A stretch of 64,000 bases of DNA from Solidesulfovibrio aerotolerans (GTDB lineage: Bacteria > Desulfobacterota > Desulfovibrionia > Desulfovibrionales > Desulfovibrionaceae), in NCBI RefSeq assembly GCF_009856865.1, contig NZ_WVUD01000017.1:1-64000 (forward strand), read 5' to 3'. Positions 8,052-20,800 of this stretch are shown in pieces. The translations under genes were made by a program, and so were the position numbers. How positions within the stretch are numbered: the stretch's first letter is position 1; the number at the start of each line of letters is the position of its first letter. The notes under the pieces are model-generated. The model made no database searches and was not told the DNA's origin. It saw nothing but the letters and a program-made list of their open reading frames with translations.

Positions 8052-8798
8052 CTACCCGGCCAGCAGGCCGCTGAGGCCCTGGAGGAGCAGGCTGCCGGCC
8101 GTGGCGGCCAGGACAAACAGCACCACCCGGCGAAAGGAGGCCTCGCTGATGCAGCCGCACAGCCCCACCCCGGCCGCGATGCCAAGGAGCAGCGCCGGCA
8201 GGGCCACGGCCGTGCGCGCCACCACCGCCCCGGTCACCAGCCCGGCCAGGGTCTGGGAGCCAACCACGGCGCAACCGGCCAGCAGGAAATAGGCCACCAG
8301 CGTTGCCCGCATGGCGTTGCGGTCAAGGCCCAGCCGACTCACCCAGGCCACGATGGGCGGCCCGTTGATGCCGATGGCCCCGCCCAGGCAGCCGGCCGCA
8401 AATCCGGCCGCCACGCCCCAGCCCGGTCCGGCCGGGGCAAGACGGCCGGGGCTGCGCCACTGGTTGCCGACAAAGGCGATAATGGCCAGGGCGAGGATGG
8501 TCTTGAGCCAATGGCCCGGCAAGGCGCGCAGCGCATAGGCACCCAGGGGGATGCCCGGCAGGGAGGCGGCAATGAGCAGCAATAACGGCCCGAAACGGAC
8601 ATGGCGGCCCAGACGCGCGATCATGACGGCATTTAAAACGACGGCCAGGGTGGTGCATACCGGTACGGCCAGCTTGAGATCAAAGACGAGGGCCAGCAGC
8701 GGCAAGGCAATCAGCGTCGAGCCAAAACCGGCCAGCCCCTGGGTGAAGCCGCCGCAAAACCCGGCCAGGCACAACAGCCCGATGGTGGCAAAGTCCAT
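8052..8798 (-). CDS. TauE/SafE family sulfite/organosulfonate exporter-like permease
   Basis: A 248-residue integral membrane protein with about eight hydrophobic segments and the family pattern of two related halves (GFGSTLIALPLL near the start and GAIGINGPPIVAW in the second half). TauE/SafE proteins move sulfur-containing or small organic anions; the substrate here is unknown, although sulfite handling would suit a sulfate reducer. The ATG at 8798 has a GGGAG ribosome-binding site eight bases upstream. Frames extending further upstream would run into the divergent LysR gene. The LysR regulator starts 121 bp away in the opposite direction, the usual arrangement for a regulator and its target. 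Confidence 0.8.
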   Translation of the reverse strand: MDFATIGLLCLAGFCGGFTQGLAGFGSTLIALPLLALVFDLKLAVPVCTTLAVVLNAVMIARLGRHVRFGPLLLLIAASLPGIPLGAYALRALPGHWLKTILALAIIAFVGNQWRSPGRLAPAGPGWGVAAGFAAGCLGGAIGINGPPIVAWVSRLGLDRNAMRATLVAYFLLAGCAVVGSQTLAGLVTGAVVARTAVALPALLLGIAAGVGLCGCISEASFRRVVLFVLAATAGSLLLQGLSGLLAG

Positions 8799-8875
8799 AC
8801 ACACTCCCGACACCGCTGCGATTCGCAACCCGTTTTGATTTGTAAAACGTTGTGACAGACCGTAATAGCGAGACG

Positions 8876-8887
8876 TTGCCGCGGCAA
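8876..8887. promoter_or_regulatory. Candidate LysR operator between the exporter and its regulator
   Basis: A perfect 12-bp palindrome, TTGCCGCGGCAA, lies between the divergent TauE/SafE-like and LysR genes, 33 bp upstream of the LysR start. Position and symmetry fit a LysR-type binding site, but this is inference. Confidence 0.4.
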
Positions 8888-8919
8888 ACGAATTGATCTG
8901 CATCTGAGGTTTGGAAAAC

Positions 8920-9840
8920 ATGCACATGCTCGATCCCTGGCAATTGCGCACGTTTCTGGCGGCCGTGGCCGCAGCCTCCTTTCGCCGGGCCGCCCAGGAA
9001 CTGGCCCTGTCGCCGTCCACGGTGACGGCGCAAATAAAAGCCCTGGAGCAGACCGTGGGGGCACAGCTCTTTGCCCGCACCGGCAATCGGGTGACCGTCA
9101 CCGAACACGGCCGGCGGCTGGCCGGTTACGCCCGGCGGCTGCTCGATCTGGAAGCCGAGACGCGCCAGCGCCTGGCCGCCGACTGCGACGAGCCGGCGAC
9201 GTTGACCGTGCGTCTGTCCGAAAGCCTGGGGCGCGTCCTGGTTCCGGCCATCCTGCCGGCCTTTCGACGCCGCTTTCCGGGGTTGCCCCTGACGCTCACC
9301 ACCCACTCCCGCCAGGGACTCGTGCGCGACCTGCGCCAGGGGGGGGTGGACTGCGGCATAGTCCTTGGCGAACCGTATGTGGCCCAAGGTGTGGCCATGA
9401 CGGTCATCCACCGGGAACCCCTCGTGGCCGTGGTGGCCCCAGGCGACGGGCTGGCCGGGCGCGGCCGGATCGGACCGGCTGATCTGGCCGGGCGGGAAGT
9501 GTTGCTCACCCGCCACGTCTGGAGCAACCGGGACCGCATCACGCGCGCCCTGGACCGGGCCGGCGTTGCCCCGGCGGCGGTGACGGAATCGAGCAGCCTG
9601 GAAATCCTGCTGCGCTGCGCTGCCGCCGGACAGGGCGTGGCCCTGGCCCCGCGGCTGGCCGTGGCCGAGGAGGCCCGCGCCGGCCGCCTGGCACTCCTGG
9701 CCTGGGACGACGCGCCCCTTTTCGCCGCCGTGACCGTCATGGAGCTGGCCGGGCGGGTGTCGGGCGCGGCCCAGTGTGCGTTTCTCGACCTTGTGCGGCA
9801 ACAACTTGCGAACGACGCCAGCGGCTTGTCGCTCCCTTGA
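8920..9840 (+). CDS. LysR family transcriptional regulator
   Basis: A 306-residue regulator with an N-terminal winged helix-turn-helix (about residues 3-62: LRTFLAAVAAASFRRAA followed by SPSTVTAQI) and a C-terminal substrate-binding domain (about 90-295). The ATG at 8920 lies ten bases after a TGAGG ribosome-binding site; a TTG nine bases earlier is too close to it, and an ATG at 8926 is possible. It is divergent from the TauE/SafE-like exporter, which it probably controls, and the inducer may be that exporter's substrate. The ligand-binding domain gives no direct clue to the effector. Confidence 0.85.
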   Translation: MHMLDPWQLRTFLAAVAAASFRRAAQELALSPSTVTAQIKALEQTVGAQLFARTGNRVTVTEHGRRLAGYARRLLDLEAETRQRLAADCDEPATLTVRLSESLGRVLVPAILPAFRRRFPGLPLTLTTHSRQGLVRDLRQGGVDCGIVLGEPYVAQGVAMTVIHREPLVAVVAPGDGLAGRGRIGPADLAGREVLLTRHVWSNRDRITRALDRAGVAPAAVTESSSLEILLRCAAAGQGVALAPRLAVAEEARAGRLALLAWDDAPLFAAVTVMELAGRVSGAAQCAFLDLVRQQLANDASGLSLP

Positions 9841-10273
9841 ATGAAATTTCCAAGATGACAACTCTTTAGTGGATGCATTCGCCAGCGCCTGTTTACGTCC
9901 AAAAGAATTGCGCCGGTTCCTTTTTTCCTGGAACAAATCATTTTGCGCCCTTTGCGAGACTGGTGTATTCTGGCATATCAAGGAATGGATTTTCCGGGCG
10001 TGCTGCAAGCCTGAGAGACTTGCCCTCCCCTGAATTTGGCTGCAACGGGTGGCTTTGACACGATATTCCATGGGCGGGTGTCTTGAAAATGCGGCTGCGG
10101 CTCCGGCCCGTGTTCAGGCAGCCGAGAGGTTTGCATGGACCGGTTCGCCTTAAAGCCGTATAAAGCGTAGGAAAATTGCGGCTCAATTGTATTTGCCTAT
10201 CTACAATAACTTGATTTTTTTGGCTTGCAGTCGCGGGGCTGGCCGAAACGAACACCATAAAAGGAGCACTGCG
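9841..10273. other. 433-bp intergenic region before the chemoreceptor
   Basis: There is no gene and no terminator I can support. A TACAAT at 10202-10207 could be a -10 box for the chemoreceptor, but no well-spaced -35 partner is visible. Base composition is more AT-rich than its neighbours. Confidence 0.4.
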
Positions 10274-12328
10274 ATGAAAAGCATACGGTTGGCAATGGCG
10301 TGTATTATCGGCGTAGTCGTACTGTTGGTTCAATCTGTATTGGTCTATTTCGTGGCCACCTCCATATACAGTTCGAGTATAGCCTCAAAAAGCCACGAGA
10401 TGGAGCTGATGACCAGCACCATCGCCAAGACGGCGGCCGATTTCGGCAACCAGCAAATGGAACGGATGCGTGGCATTTCCAAAATTCCGCTTCTGCGAGC
10501 GTATCTGCTCTCTGGCGAACAGGAAGCCGCCACCACCGAGATCATCCAGGCGATGTCGCTGGCTGCAGCCGATGTGAATTCGTTTTATGTTTTCGATGCC
10601 CAGGGGAAACAAATCCTTCTGATGGTCCAGGGCAAACCGGCAAAACCCAATGACATCTCCAACCGTGAATATATACAGGACGCTCTCGCCGGGAAAGAAG
10701 GTTACAGTTCCGTCCCCACGAAAAGTATCGCCACAGGCAAGTTGATCGTCAGCGTCTGTGCCCCGATCTTTGACGCGTCCGGCAAAGTGTTGGGCGGCGT
10801 CGGCATGTCCTACGCCCTGGATCGACTGCTCGCCGATTACATTGAGACGATTCATCTGGACAAAACAGGCCATCCCTTCATTCTTTCGCCCAAAGGCGTG
10901 GTGGTGGGCCATCCCGACCGGGAGCTTTTGCTCAAAGACCTCTCCGGGGAACCAGGCATTGCGGCGATGCGCAACACGCCCAAAGGGGAAGGTTTCCAGA
11001 CGCGCGGCGGCATCGAGGAGCGGGTCACCTGGACGCACGTCCCTGGCTGGAACTGGATTATGGCTTTTGCCATGGACACGGACGAGATCGAAACGCTGGC
11101 CAAAACAGAACGCAATTTCATGATCCTGCTTGGCTCCTTTGCCGTCCTGGCCCTTATTGGCGTGTGTCTTGTGGCCCTGGACAAGATTGTGGTCGCGCCG
11201 CTGAAACGGCTTCAGGAATTCGCCTCGGACGTGGCGGGCGGCAATCTGGACAAACCGTTGACCCTGCACCTGCGCAATGAGATCGGCAAACTGGCGGACT
11301 GCCTGCGCAGCATGGTCACAAGCCTTAAGGGCAAGATCGCTGAAGCGGACGCCAAAACCCGGTTGGCCGAAGAAGCCTCGACTCGGGCGGCCCAAGCCGT
11401 CCAGGAAGCCGAGGAAGCCCGCAAAGAAGCCGAAAAGGCCCGCACCGAAGGCATGTTCCAGGCCGCAGGCGAGCTTGAAGGCGTCGTTGAAGTGGTCACC
11501 ACCGCCTCAGAAGAACTTTCGGCCCAAATCGAGCAGTCCAGTCGCGGCTCCGAAGCGCAAGCGCACCGGGTCAGCGAAACCGCCACGGCCATGGAAGAAA
11601 TGAACGCCACCGTCCTTGAGGTCGCCAAAAACGCCTCCCAAGCCGCTGCCACGGCCGATACAGCCAAACACAAAGCCGAGGACGGAGCGAAGGTCGTCAC
11701 CCAGGTGGTCGTCAGCATCGGCGAGGTCCAGACCACGGCCCTTGAACTCAAAACGGATATGACCACCCTGGGCAAACAGGCCGAAGGCATCGGCCAGATC
11801 TTAAACGTCATCTCCGACATCGCCGACCAGACCAACCTGCTGGCGCTCAATGCCGCCATTGAAGCCGCCCGGGCCGGTGACGCCGGACGTGGATTCGCCG
11901 TGGTCGCCGACGAGGTCCGCAAACTGGCGGAAAAGACCATGACCGCCACCAAGGAAGTCGGCGACGCCATCCGGGGCATTCAGGCTGGGGCGCGCAAAAA
12001 CATCGGCAACGTCGAAAACGCCGTCCAAAAAATCGACGCGGCAACGCAACTCGCCGGAAAATCCGGGGAAGCCCTCAATGAAATCGTGGCCCTGGTCGAT
12101 CTGACCACGGATCAGGTCCGCTCCATCGCCACGGCCTCCGAGCAGCAATCGTCGGCCAGCGAGGAGATCAACCGCAGCATCGATGATGTCAGCCGCATCT
12201 CTGCCGAGACCTCCGACGCCATGCAGCAGTCGGCCCGGGCTGTGGGGGAAATGGCCCAGCAGGCCCAGGTGCTCAAAGGATTGATCGATCAAATGAAGGA
12301 CGGCGGAGAGCCGCTGGCGCTGCGGTAA
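10274..12328 (+). CDS. Methyl-accepting chemotaxis protein with extracytoplasmic Cache domain
   Basis: A 684-residue receptor. A first membrane helix (about residues 7-32) is followed by a periplasmic double-Cache-type sensor domain (about 35-280, with the typical [15 protein letters not shown] and [13 protein letters not shown] segments), a second membrane helix (about 282-305), a HAMP domain, and a long signalling domain. The signalling hairpin tip contains [20 protein letters not shown]. Cache domains often bind amino or organic acids; the ligand is unknown. A long Ala/Glu coiled coil lies between HAMP and the signalling domain. The start at 10274 follows AAAAGGAGC at ideal spacing. It is monocistronic with a strong terminator. 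Confidence 0.92.
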   Translation: MKSIRLAMACIIGVVVLLVQSVLVYFVATSIYSSSIASKSHEMELMTSTIAKTAADFGNQQMERMRGISKIPLLRAYLLSGEQEAATTEIIQAMSLAAADVNSFYVFDAQGKQILLMVQGKPAKPNDISNREYIQDALAGKEGYSSVPTKSIATGKLIVSVCAPIFDASGKVLGGVGMSYALDRLLADYIETIHLDKTGHPFILSPKGVVVGHPDRELLLKDLSGEPGIAAMRNTPKGEGFQTRGGIEERVTWTHVPGWNWIMAFAMDTDEIETLAKTERNFMILLGSFAVLALIGVCLVALDKIVVAPLKRLQEFASDVAGGNLDKPLTLHLRNEIGKLADCLRSMVTSLKGKIAEADAKTRLAEEASTRAAQAVQEAEEARKEAEKARTEGMFQAAGELEGVVEVVTTASEELSAQIEQSSRGSEAQAHRVSETATAMEEMNATVLEVAKNASQAAATADTAKHKAEDGAKVVTQVVVSIGEVQTTALELKTDMTTLGKQAEGIGQILNVISDIADQTNLLALNAAIEAARAGDAGRGFAVVADEVRKLAEKTMTATKEVGDAIRGIQAGARKNIGNVENAVQKIDAATQLAGKSGEALNEIVALVDLTTDQVRSIATASEQQSSASEEINRSIDDVSRISAETSDAMQQSARAVGEMAQQAQVLKGLIDQMKDGGEPLALR

Positions 12329-12373
12329 GGCGGCCGGGCGGCCCGCCGCACCAGCGGCCCTGCCTCTTCTCCT

Positions 12374-12421
12374 GCACGCGCCCGGACGCCGCACACGCGG
12401 TGTCCGGGCGCGTGCGTTTTT
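12374..12421 (+). terminator. Rho-independent terminator after the chemoreceptor
   Basis: A 19-bp stem (12374-12392 with 12397-12415, one G-T pair) closes an ACAC loop and is followed by GTTTTT. Confidence 0.85.
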
Positions 12422-12439
12422 ACGGCCCAGCGAAGCGGG

Positions 12440-13594
12440 CTAGGGCGTCCCGCTGTCGCGGCCGGGGCCACTGTGTTTGGCGGCTCGCCCGGCCAGGAAG
12501 CGGGCCATGGGCGGGGCCAGCAGCACCACCAGAAAAAAACGCAGGGTCTGCATGGTCATAACGAAGGCAAAGTCCACGCCCGGCGAAGCAGCGGCAATGA
12601 CCGCCACCGAATCCATGCCCCCCGGGCTGGCCGCCAGATAGGCGGTGAGCGCGTCCATGCCGGTCGCCCGGGCCAACAGCCAGGACAGGCCGCCGCAAAA
12701 AGCAATCAGCGCCCCGATGGCGGCCAGGATGGCCGGCAGGGTCCGGGCGGCGTAGGCCGCAACCGAGCGGGTAAATCCCAGGCCCACGCGCCAGCCGATG
12801 CCGGCGTAGGAAACAGCCAGCAGCCAGGGCGGCAGATCGATCTCCACCGTGCCGGACAGGCGCAAAAAAGCGCCCGCCAGCATCGGGGCCAGCATGGCCC
12901 CGGCCGACAGGCGCGTGCCCAGGCCCACCACCGCGCCCAAAAGGATCAGCCCGGCAGCGGCGGCCCAGCCGGCGGTTGGCCCGGGAAACCACACAACTGC
13001 GGCCTGGACCTGGGCGACGGCCGCAGCCGGGGCGGCGAAACGGGCCACCAGGGTGGCGGCCAGGGCCACGCACAACACGCGCAGATACTGCATGAAGGCG
13101 ACCAGCCGGGCGTCGGCCCCCCAGGCATCGGCCATGACCACCATGGCCGCAGCCCCGCCCGGGGATGTGCCCCAGATGCCGGTGGTCCCGGGCATGATGC
13201 CCAGGCGGCTGAGCTGCCAGCCGATGGCGGCGCTGGCCGCGATGCCGGCCAGGATGACGGCGGAAAAAAGATGCCAGTGCCGGGCCAGGGCGGGCAGGAC
13301 GTCCGGGGTGGCGGCCCTGGCGATGAGGCAGCCGACAACGGCCTGGGCCAGGATGTAGGGGACGCGGCCGAGCCGGATGGTGCCGCCGCCCAGGGCCAGG
13401 GCAATGCCGGCCAGCATGGGGCCAAGCAGCAGCGCAGCCGGCAGGGCTAGGGCCATAAGCCCGGCGGTGACGGCAACGGTTAAGGCCAGCAGCGCAAGCC
13501 ACTGGCCTTTATAGCCCGGTCGCAAAGACCGGGCGGGGGGTCCGGGGGGATCATCCCCCCGGCCGCCGGAGGCATCTTCCGCTTTCCCGCTCAA
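12440..13594 (-). CDS. AbrB-family (COG3180) integral membrane protein
   Basis: A hydrophobic protein of up to 384 residues with about ten membrane segments in two related halves (LPAALLLGPMLAG near the N-terminus and LSAGAMLAPMLAG in the middle; GTSPGGAAAMVVMA and AASPGGMDSVAVIA). This repeat pattern is typical of the family misleadingly named AbrB or putative ammonia monooxygenase. Its transport role is unproven. The start is uncertain: no ATG precedes the first membrane segment. Options are TTG at 13594, with translation running through a copy of the 3'-end repeat, or TTG at 13525; neither has a clear ribosome-binding site. It lies 11 bp after lepB and may be co-transcribed. Confidence 0.7.
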   Translation of the reverse strand: MSGKAEDASGGRGDDPPGPPARSLRPGYKGQWLALLALTVAVTAGLMALALPAALLLGPMLAGIALALGGGTIRLGRVPYILAQAVVGCLIARAATPDVLPALARHWHLFSAVILAGIAASAAIGWQLSRLGIMPGTTGIWGTSPGGAAAMVVMADAWGADARLVAFMQYLRVLCVALAATLVARFAAPAAAVAQVQAAVVWFPGPTAGWAAAAGLILLGAVVGLGTRLSAGAMLAPMLAGAFLRLSGTVEIDLPPWLLAVSYAGIGWRVGLGFTRSVAAYAARTLPAILAAIGALIAFCGGLSWLLARATGMDALTAYLAASPGGMDSVAVIAAASPGVDFAFVMTMQTLRFFLVVLLAPPMARFLAGRAAKHSGPGRDSGTP

Positions 13595-13600
13595 CGCATC
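13532..13600 (-). repeat. 3'-end composite repeat, copy D (after lepB)
   Basis: On the minus strand after the lepB stop it shows an AG-rich tract (GAGCGGGAAAGCGGAAGATG), GCCTCCGGCGGCC, the core palindrome CCGGGGGGATGATCCCCCCG, then GACCCCCC. The usual AGAAGTTT box is missing, replaced by the beginning of the AbrB-family gene. Confidence 0.65.
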
Positions 13601-13605
13601 GCCGG

Positions 13606-14205
13606 TTAGCGCACCATGCGGCCGATGCGGCCGAGGCGGATGTCGGACGGCCCGTCCCAGGACCAGTAGATCATCCAGGCTTTGCCCCGGATTTTGTCTT
13701 TATCGACAAAACCCCAGAAGCGCGAATCGTAGGACTCGTCGCGGTTATCGCCCATGACGAAGTATTTGCCGGCCGGCACGGTGATGGGGCCGAAGTTGTC
13801 ACGGCGCTGCTGCAGGCCGGAATCAGTGTGTTTGATATACGGCTCGACCAGGGTTTCGCCGTTGCGGGTTAAGACCTTGTCCTTCATCTCCACCACATCG
13901 CCGGGCACGCCGATGATGCGTTTGATGAAGTCCTTGGTGGTATCCTCGGGGAATTCAAAGACGATGACATCACTGCGCTGGGGTTCTTCCAGTGGCAGCA
14001 CCACCTTGTCGGTAAACGGGATGTGGGTGCCGTAGAGGAACTTGTTGACGAGCAGATGGTCGCCGATAAGCAGGGTGTCGAGCATGGACCCGGAGGGGAT
14101 CTTAAAGGCCTGGACCACGAAGGTGCGGATGACAAAGGCCAGCACCAGGGCGACGGCCAGGGCTTCCAGATATTCCAAGAGCAGTTTTTGCCATCTCGGA
14201 TTCAT
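13606..14205 (-). CDS. lepB: Signal peptidase I
   Basis: Cleaves signal peptides from exported proteins on the outer face of the inner membrane. The 199-residue protein has one N-terminal membrane anchor (about residues 12-33), the catalytic Ser40 in PSGSM and the catalytic Lys95 in DFIKRIIGVPGD, with the family boxes GDHLLVNK and GDNRDESYDSR. Length fits the compact bacterial type. It lies downstream of lepA on the same strand, a common pairing, though a terminator-like hairpin separates the two. A 3'-end repeat follows its stop. Confidence 0.95.
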   Translation of the reverse strand: MNPRWQKLLLEYLEALAVALVLAFVIRTFVVQAFKIPSGSMLDTLLIGDHLLVNKFLYGTHIPFTDKVVLPLEEPQRSDVIVFEFPEDTTKDFIKRIIGVPGDVVEMKDKVLTRNGETLVEPYIKHTDSGLQQRRDNFGPITVPAGKYFVMGDNRDESYDSRFWGFVDKDKIRGKAWMIYWSWDGPSDIRLGRIGRMVR

Positions 14206-14231
14206 CGTCTGATTCCTTGTTTGTGTTTGGG

Positions 14232-14261
14232 AAAAAGCGGCCGGGCATGGCCGGGCCGCTT
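14232..14261 (-). terminator. Terminator-like hairpin between lepA and lepB
   Basis: On the minus strand an 8-bp stem (AAGCGGCC with GGCCGCTT) and 11-base loop run into TTTTT. It lies 24 bp after the lepA stop and could end lepA transcripts or reduce readthrough into lepB. Confidence 0.6.
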
Positions 14262-14284
14262 ATGGGGCATGTGCCGCCGTGCGG

Positions 14285-16087
<1,803 letters not shown>

Positions 16088-16373
16088 GTGTGGGGGTGCC
16101 TTTGGCGAAGCGCGCGTTGAATCGAAATGCCTCTTAATAGAAGGCGTGTCCGAGGTCAATGCGGTGCGGCGGTGGTGGCGGCAAGGACACGAAATCCGCC
16201 CCCGGCGGGACCGGGTGGAGACATTTTCGTGGGCTTTGACACATTTTTCACTTGGTATTCCCCTGACCCTGGTGTATGAAGTTATCCACTCATGGGGACA
16301 ACCGGTTCCGGAAACTTGCCGGCCCCCGGAAGATACGCGGAAACTTTAACAAAATCACCGCTAGGAGGCTTAC

Positions 16374-17666
16374 ATGTCCAAATTGGTTCCGCCGCATGGA
16401 GGCAAAGGCCTGGTCATCCGTCTGCTCGAAGGCGCTGCTAAAGAAGCCGAGCTGAAGAAGGCCGCTGGCCTCAAGAAAGTGCAGATCACCGCTCAGGAAA
16501 AGGGCGACCTTATCATGATCGGCATCGGCGGTTTCTCGCCCCTGGACGGTTTCATGACCAAGGCCGACTGGAAGAGCTCCGTTGAGAAGATGACCCTGTC
16601 CGACGGCACCTTCTGGCCGGTTCCCGTCGTCCTGGCGGTCACCAAGGACGAAGCCGCCGGCATCAAAGTGGGCGAAGAAATCACCCTCGAGCGCAACGGC
16701 GAAATCTACGCCACCATGAAGGTCACCGAAAAGTTCGAGCTGACCGAAGCCGACAAGAAGTGGGAATCCGAACTGGTCTACAAGGGAGCCGGCGACGACT
16801 CTGCTGACGACAAGTTCTGGAAGATCGCTCTTGACGACCATCCGGGCGTCAAGATGGTCATGGAACGCAAGGAAGCCTGCCTGGCCGGTCCGGTCAACGT
16901 CCTGTCCGAGGGCGAGTACCCGACCAAGTACAAGGGCGTCTACCTGCGTCCGGCTGAAACCCGCGCCATGTTCGACGAGCGCGGCTGGGCCACCGTTGCC
17001 GCTCTGCAGCTGCGCAACCCCATGCACCGTTCGCACGAGTACCTGTGCAAGATCGCCATCGAAGTGTGCGACGGCGTCATCATCCACTCGCTGATCGGCA
17101 ACCTGAAGCCCGGCGACATCCCGGCCGAAGTCCGCGTGAAGTGCATTGACACCCTGTGCAAGTACTACTTCGTGGAGAAAAACGTCGTTCAGGGCGGCTA
17201 CCCCCTGGATATGCGTTACGCCGGTCCCCGCGAAGGCCTGCTCCACGCCACCTTCCGCCAGAACTACGGCGTCAACAAGATGATCATCGGCCGTGACCAT
17301 GCCGGCGTCGGCGACTTCTACGGCATGTTCGAAGCTCAGGAAATCTTTGATCGCATCCCCTACGCCACCACCAAGGCCCCCAAGGCCGGCCAGGCGCTGC
17401 TGTGCGAGCCGCTCAAGATTGACTGGACCTTCTACTGCTACAAGTGCGACGGCATGGCTTCGCTGCGCACCTGCCCGCACACCAAGGAAGACCGCGTCAT
17501 CCTGTCCGGCACCAAGCTGCGCAAGATGCTGTCCGAGGGCGGCGAGATCCCGGATCACTTCGGCCGCGAAGAAGTCCTGGTCATCCTGCGCGCCTACTAC
17601 GAAGGCCTGACCGAGAAGGTCGAGATCAAGATGCACGGCGCTGCTTCCGGCGACTCCGCCAAATAG
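16374..17666 (+). CDS. sat: Sulfate adenylyltransferase (ATP sulfurylase)
   Basis: Activates sulfate with ATP to adenylyl sulfate and pyrophosphate, the first step of dissimilatory sulfate reduction in the cytoplasm. The 430-residue protein has the active-site motif [11 protein letters not shown] (about residues 213-223) and [12 protein letters not shown] (about 306-317). A cysteine/histidine cluster CYKCDG...CPH (about 355-369) corresponds to the metal site known in Desulfovibrio ATP sulfurylases. Translation starts behind an AGGAGG site, and codon use is strongly biased, both signs of high expression. It is monocistronic with a very strong terminator. A TTGACA lies upstream at 16236, but no properly spaced -10 was found. 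Confidence 0.97.
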   Translation: MSKLVPPHGGKGLVIRLLEGAAKEAELKKAAGLKKVQITAQEKGDLIMIGIGGFSPLDGFMTKADWKSSVEKMTLSDGTFWPVPVVLAVTKDEAAGIKVGEEITLERNGEIYATMKVTEKFELTEADKKWESELVYKGAGDDSADDKFWKIALDDHPGVKMVMERKEACLAGPVNVLSEGEYPTKYKGVYLRPAETRAMFDERGWATVAALQLRNPMHRSHEYLCKIAIEVCDGVIIHSLIGNLKPGDIPAEVRVKCIDTLCKYYFVEKNVVQGGYPLDMRYAGPREGLLHATFRQNYGVNKMIIGRDHAGVGDFYGMFEAQEIFDRIPYATTKAPKAGQALLCEPLKIDWTFYCYKCDGMASLRTCPHTKEDRVILSGTKLRKMLSEGGEIPDHFGREEVLVILRAYYEGLTEKVEIKMHGAASGDSAK

Positions 17667-17693
17667 TTGCCCGCGCAATCGATCTGATTGCCG

Positions 17694-17727
17694 AAAGGGG
17701 GACGCGCAAGCGTCCCCCTTTTTCTTG
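17694..17727 (+). terminator. Rho-independent terminator after sat
   Basis: An 11-bp stem (AAGGGGGACGC with GCGTCCCCCTT) closes a GCAA tetraloop and runs into TTTTTCTT. Confidence 0.92.
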
Positions 17728-17825
17728 GGGCCACCGACCCACCGACTCCGCCCTGCCGCCGCAATGTGACCCTATCGCCGCCGCCGCCTCTTGCCGCAGA
17801 CCGCTGATCCCTGTATCCCAAGGCC

Positions 17826-20800
17826 ATGCAGCCCTTCCTCGCCGACCTGCACATCCATTCCCGCCACTCCCGGGCCACCAGCAAGGGCCTCACCCCGCGC
17901 CATCTGGCCGCCTGGGGCGAAATCAAAGGCATTTCCGTCGTCGCCACCGGCGATTTCACCCATCCCGGCTGGCTGGCCGAACTCAAAGAGGCGCTCGTCC
18001 CCGACGACGCGGGTCTTTTGCAACTGGCCGATCCGGCCGGACTGGCCACGGAAATCCCCTGGCTGCCCGAGGCCCGGCCCACCGGCCGGGTGCGCTTTAT
18101 GCTCTCGGCCGAAATCAGCTCCATTTACAAGCGCGGCGGCAAGGTCCGCAAAGTCCACAATCTGCTCTACGCCCCCTCCTTTGAGGCGGCCGAGCGCGTA
18201 AACGCCAAGCTGGCCAAGATCGGCAACCTGACCGCCGACGGCCGGCCGATCCTTGGCCTGGACAGCCGCCATCTGCTCGAACTGACGCTGGAAACCGACC
18301 CCCTGTGTTTTCTCGTGCCGGCCCATATCTGGACGCCGTGGTTTTCCCTTTTCGGCTCCAAATCCGGCTTTGATTCGGTGGAGGAATGTTTCGGCTCGCT
18401 CTCACGAGAAATTTTCGCCCTGGAGACCGGGCTGTCGTCTGACCCGGAGATGAACTGGACGCTCTCCGCCCTGGACCGCTTTCGCCTCCTCTCCAATTCC
18501 GACGCCCATTCCGGGGAAAAGCTCGGCCGGGAATGCAACCTCTTTACCGGCCCGGCCTCCTACACCGGCATCTTAAACGCCCTGCGCGGCCGGCCCGGGG
18601 AAACGCAGTTTGGCGGCACCGTGGAATTTTTTCCCGAGGAAGGGAAATACCACCTCGACGGCCATCGCGACTGCGGCGTGGTCCTGGAGCCGGCAGCGGC
18701 CAAGGCCCTGGGCGGCCTGTGCCCCAAGTGCGGCAAGCCGCTCACCCTCGGGGTGCTGCACCGGGTGCTCGATCTGGCCGACCGGGACACGCCGCTGCGC
18801 CCGGACGGTGCGCCAGGCTTTACCTCGCTCGTTCCGCTCGACGAACTGGCCGGCGAGGTCTGCGGCGTCGGCCCCAAGACCGGCAAGGTGCGCACGCTTT
18901 TGGCCGTGCTCCTGGCCCGCTTCGGCTCGGAACTGGCCATCCTGCGCGACGTGCCGGCCGAGGAGCTGCGCCGGGTCAGCCCCGGGCTGGCCGAGGCTGT
19001 GACCCGCATGCGCCAGGGCAAGGTCGCCCGCCAAGCCGGATTTGACGGCCAGTTCGGCCGCATCACCGTCTTTTCCGACGAGGAACGGCGCGACCTCAAA
19101 GCCGGACGGTTCCTGGCCGCTGCCCCCATGGCCCGCACCGCCCCGCGCGAACCCAAGGCCGATGACGACACCCCGGCCGAACCTCCCCCTGCCGCGACAG
19201 GGCGTCCGCTGCGGGCCAAAAGAAAAGGCAAAGATCGCGGCGGCCAGCTTCTTCCCATCCCGGACGCGCCGGCCAAACGCCGGATTATGCCCGCGACGCC
19301 GACTCCCGCCCCGCCCGCCGGCCTCACCGCCGATCAAGCCCAGGCCGCCCACACCGGCGCGCGCCATGTGCTGGTCCTGGCCGGTCCGGGCACGGGCAAG
19401 ACCCATACGCTTCTCGCCCGCATCCGCTCACTGCTGGACCTGGGCGTGGCCGCTGACAAAATTTTGGCCGTGACCTTCACCCGCCGGGCCGCCGCGCAAC
19501 TGCGTGAGCGCCTGGCCCGGGAGGACGGCGGCAGCGACATCCCCCGCGCCGACACCCTGCACGCCCTGGCCCTGGCAGCGCTTACCGAGGCCGGCCTGCC
19601 CGAACCCGTGCTGCTGGCCGAAAAAGCCTGCGAGCGCCTCTTTGCCCTGGCCAATCCCGAACTGTCCGGGGCGCGGCGGCGAACGGCCTGGAAGGAGCTG
19701 TGCCTTTCGCGCGAGCGCCTGACCCCGCCTGAAATCCGCCCCGAGGGCCTCCCCGGCCCGCAGCAGTATGCCGACCGCTACGCCGAGGGGAAGCGCGAGT
19801 GGAATTTGATGGATTTTACCGATCTGCTGGAAACGTGGCTGGACGCCTTGCGGGCCGGCCGCTGCCGGCCGCCCTGGACGCACGTGCTGGTGGACGAGGT
19901 CCAGGATCTGACCCCGCTGCAACTGGCGGTCATCGCCGCCCTGGCCGCCCGCGAGGGAACGACCCTTTTCGCCATCGGCGACCCGGACCAGTCCATCTAC
20001 GGCTTTCGGGGCGCGTCGGGCCGGGTGGCCGAGGCCTTGCGCGGGTTTTGGCCCGATCTGGCCACCATTACCCTCACGGAAAATTTCCGCTCGGCAGCAC
20101 CGCTTCTTGAATTTTCGGCCGGGGTGTTCCCGGGCCGCGCGGCGCTTAGCTCCCGGGCCGGGACCGAAATCCAGGCGGCTTGCGAAATCCAGCTCTACGA
20201 GGCCCCCACTGCGGCCGGCGAGGCCGCCTGGGTGGCCGAGCGCGTCGCGGCCTTATTGGGCGGCTCCTCCCTGACGCTGACCCGCGATTTTTCCGTGAAC
20301 ACCCTGGCCCCGGGCGACATCGCCGTGCTGGTGCGTTTTTCCGGCCTGATCCCGGGCCTGCGGGCCGCCCTGGACCGGGCCGGTCTGCCCGTGGCCGTGC
20401 CCGAGGCCGAGGCCTTTTGGAACGAACTGCGCGTGCGCCTGCTGCTGGGGGCGGCCGCCGTCTCCCTGGGCATCCCGACCCCTGACGGGCAGGAGATACC
20501 GCCAGACATCCCGGAGCGCATCCTTGCCAAGGGACCGCTGGGGCTGGCCGCCTTTTTGGCCGACATCCCGCCCTTTGACCGGCTGTTCTGGCAGGGGACG
20601 GCCTTTCGCGAGCTGGTGCGGGCCTACGACGCCCACGGCGGCTGGGCCGGACTGCTGGGCTTTGTGGCCGGGCAAAACGAATTGGAAATGGCCGGGGCGC
20701 GCTCGGAAAAGGTGCGGATCATGTCCGTGCACGCGGCCAAGGGGCTGGAATTTGCGGCTGTGTTCCTGCCGGCCCTGGAAGATGGCCTGCTGCCCTTTGC

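Noticed and set aside
12440-13594. Naming the AbrB-family membrane protein as ammonia monooxygenase
   Set aside because: That database label is a historical error; the sequence has no oxygenase features and the organism type is an anaerobe.
16236-16261. TTGACA followed by TATTCC as a promoter for sat
   Set aside because: The spacing is only 14 bp, too short for a sigma-70 promoter; no alternative -10 at 16-18 bp was found.
16290-17678. 462-codon minus-strand open frame opposite sat
   Set aside because: It is a shadow of the highly biased sat codons; no start signal and no protein-like motifs.
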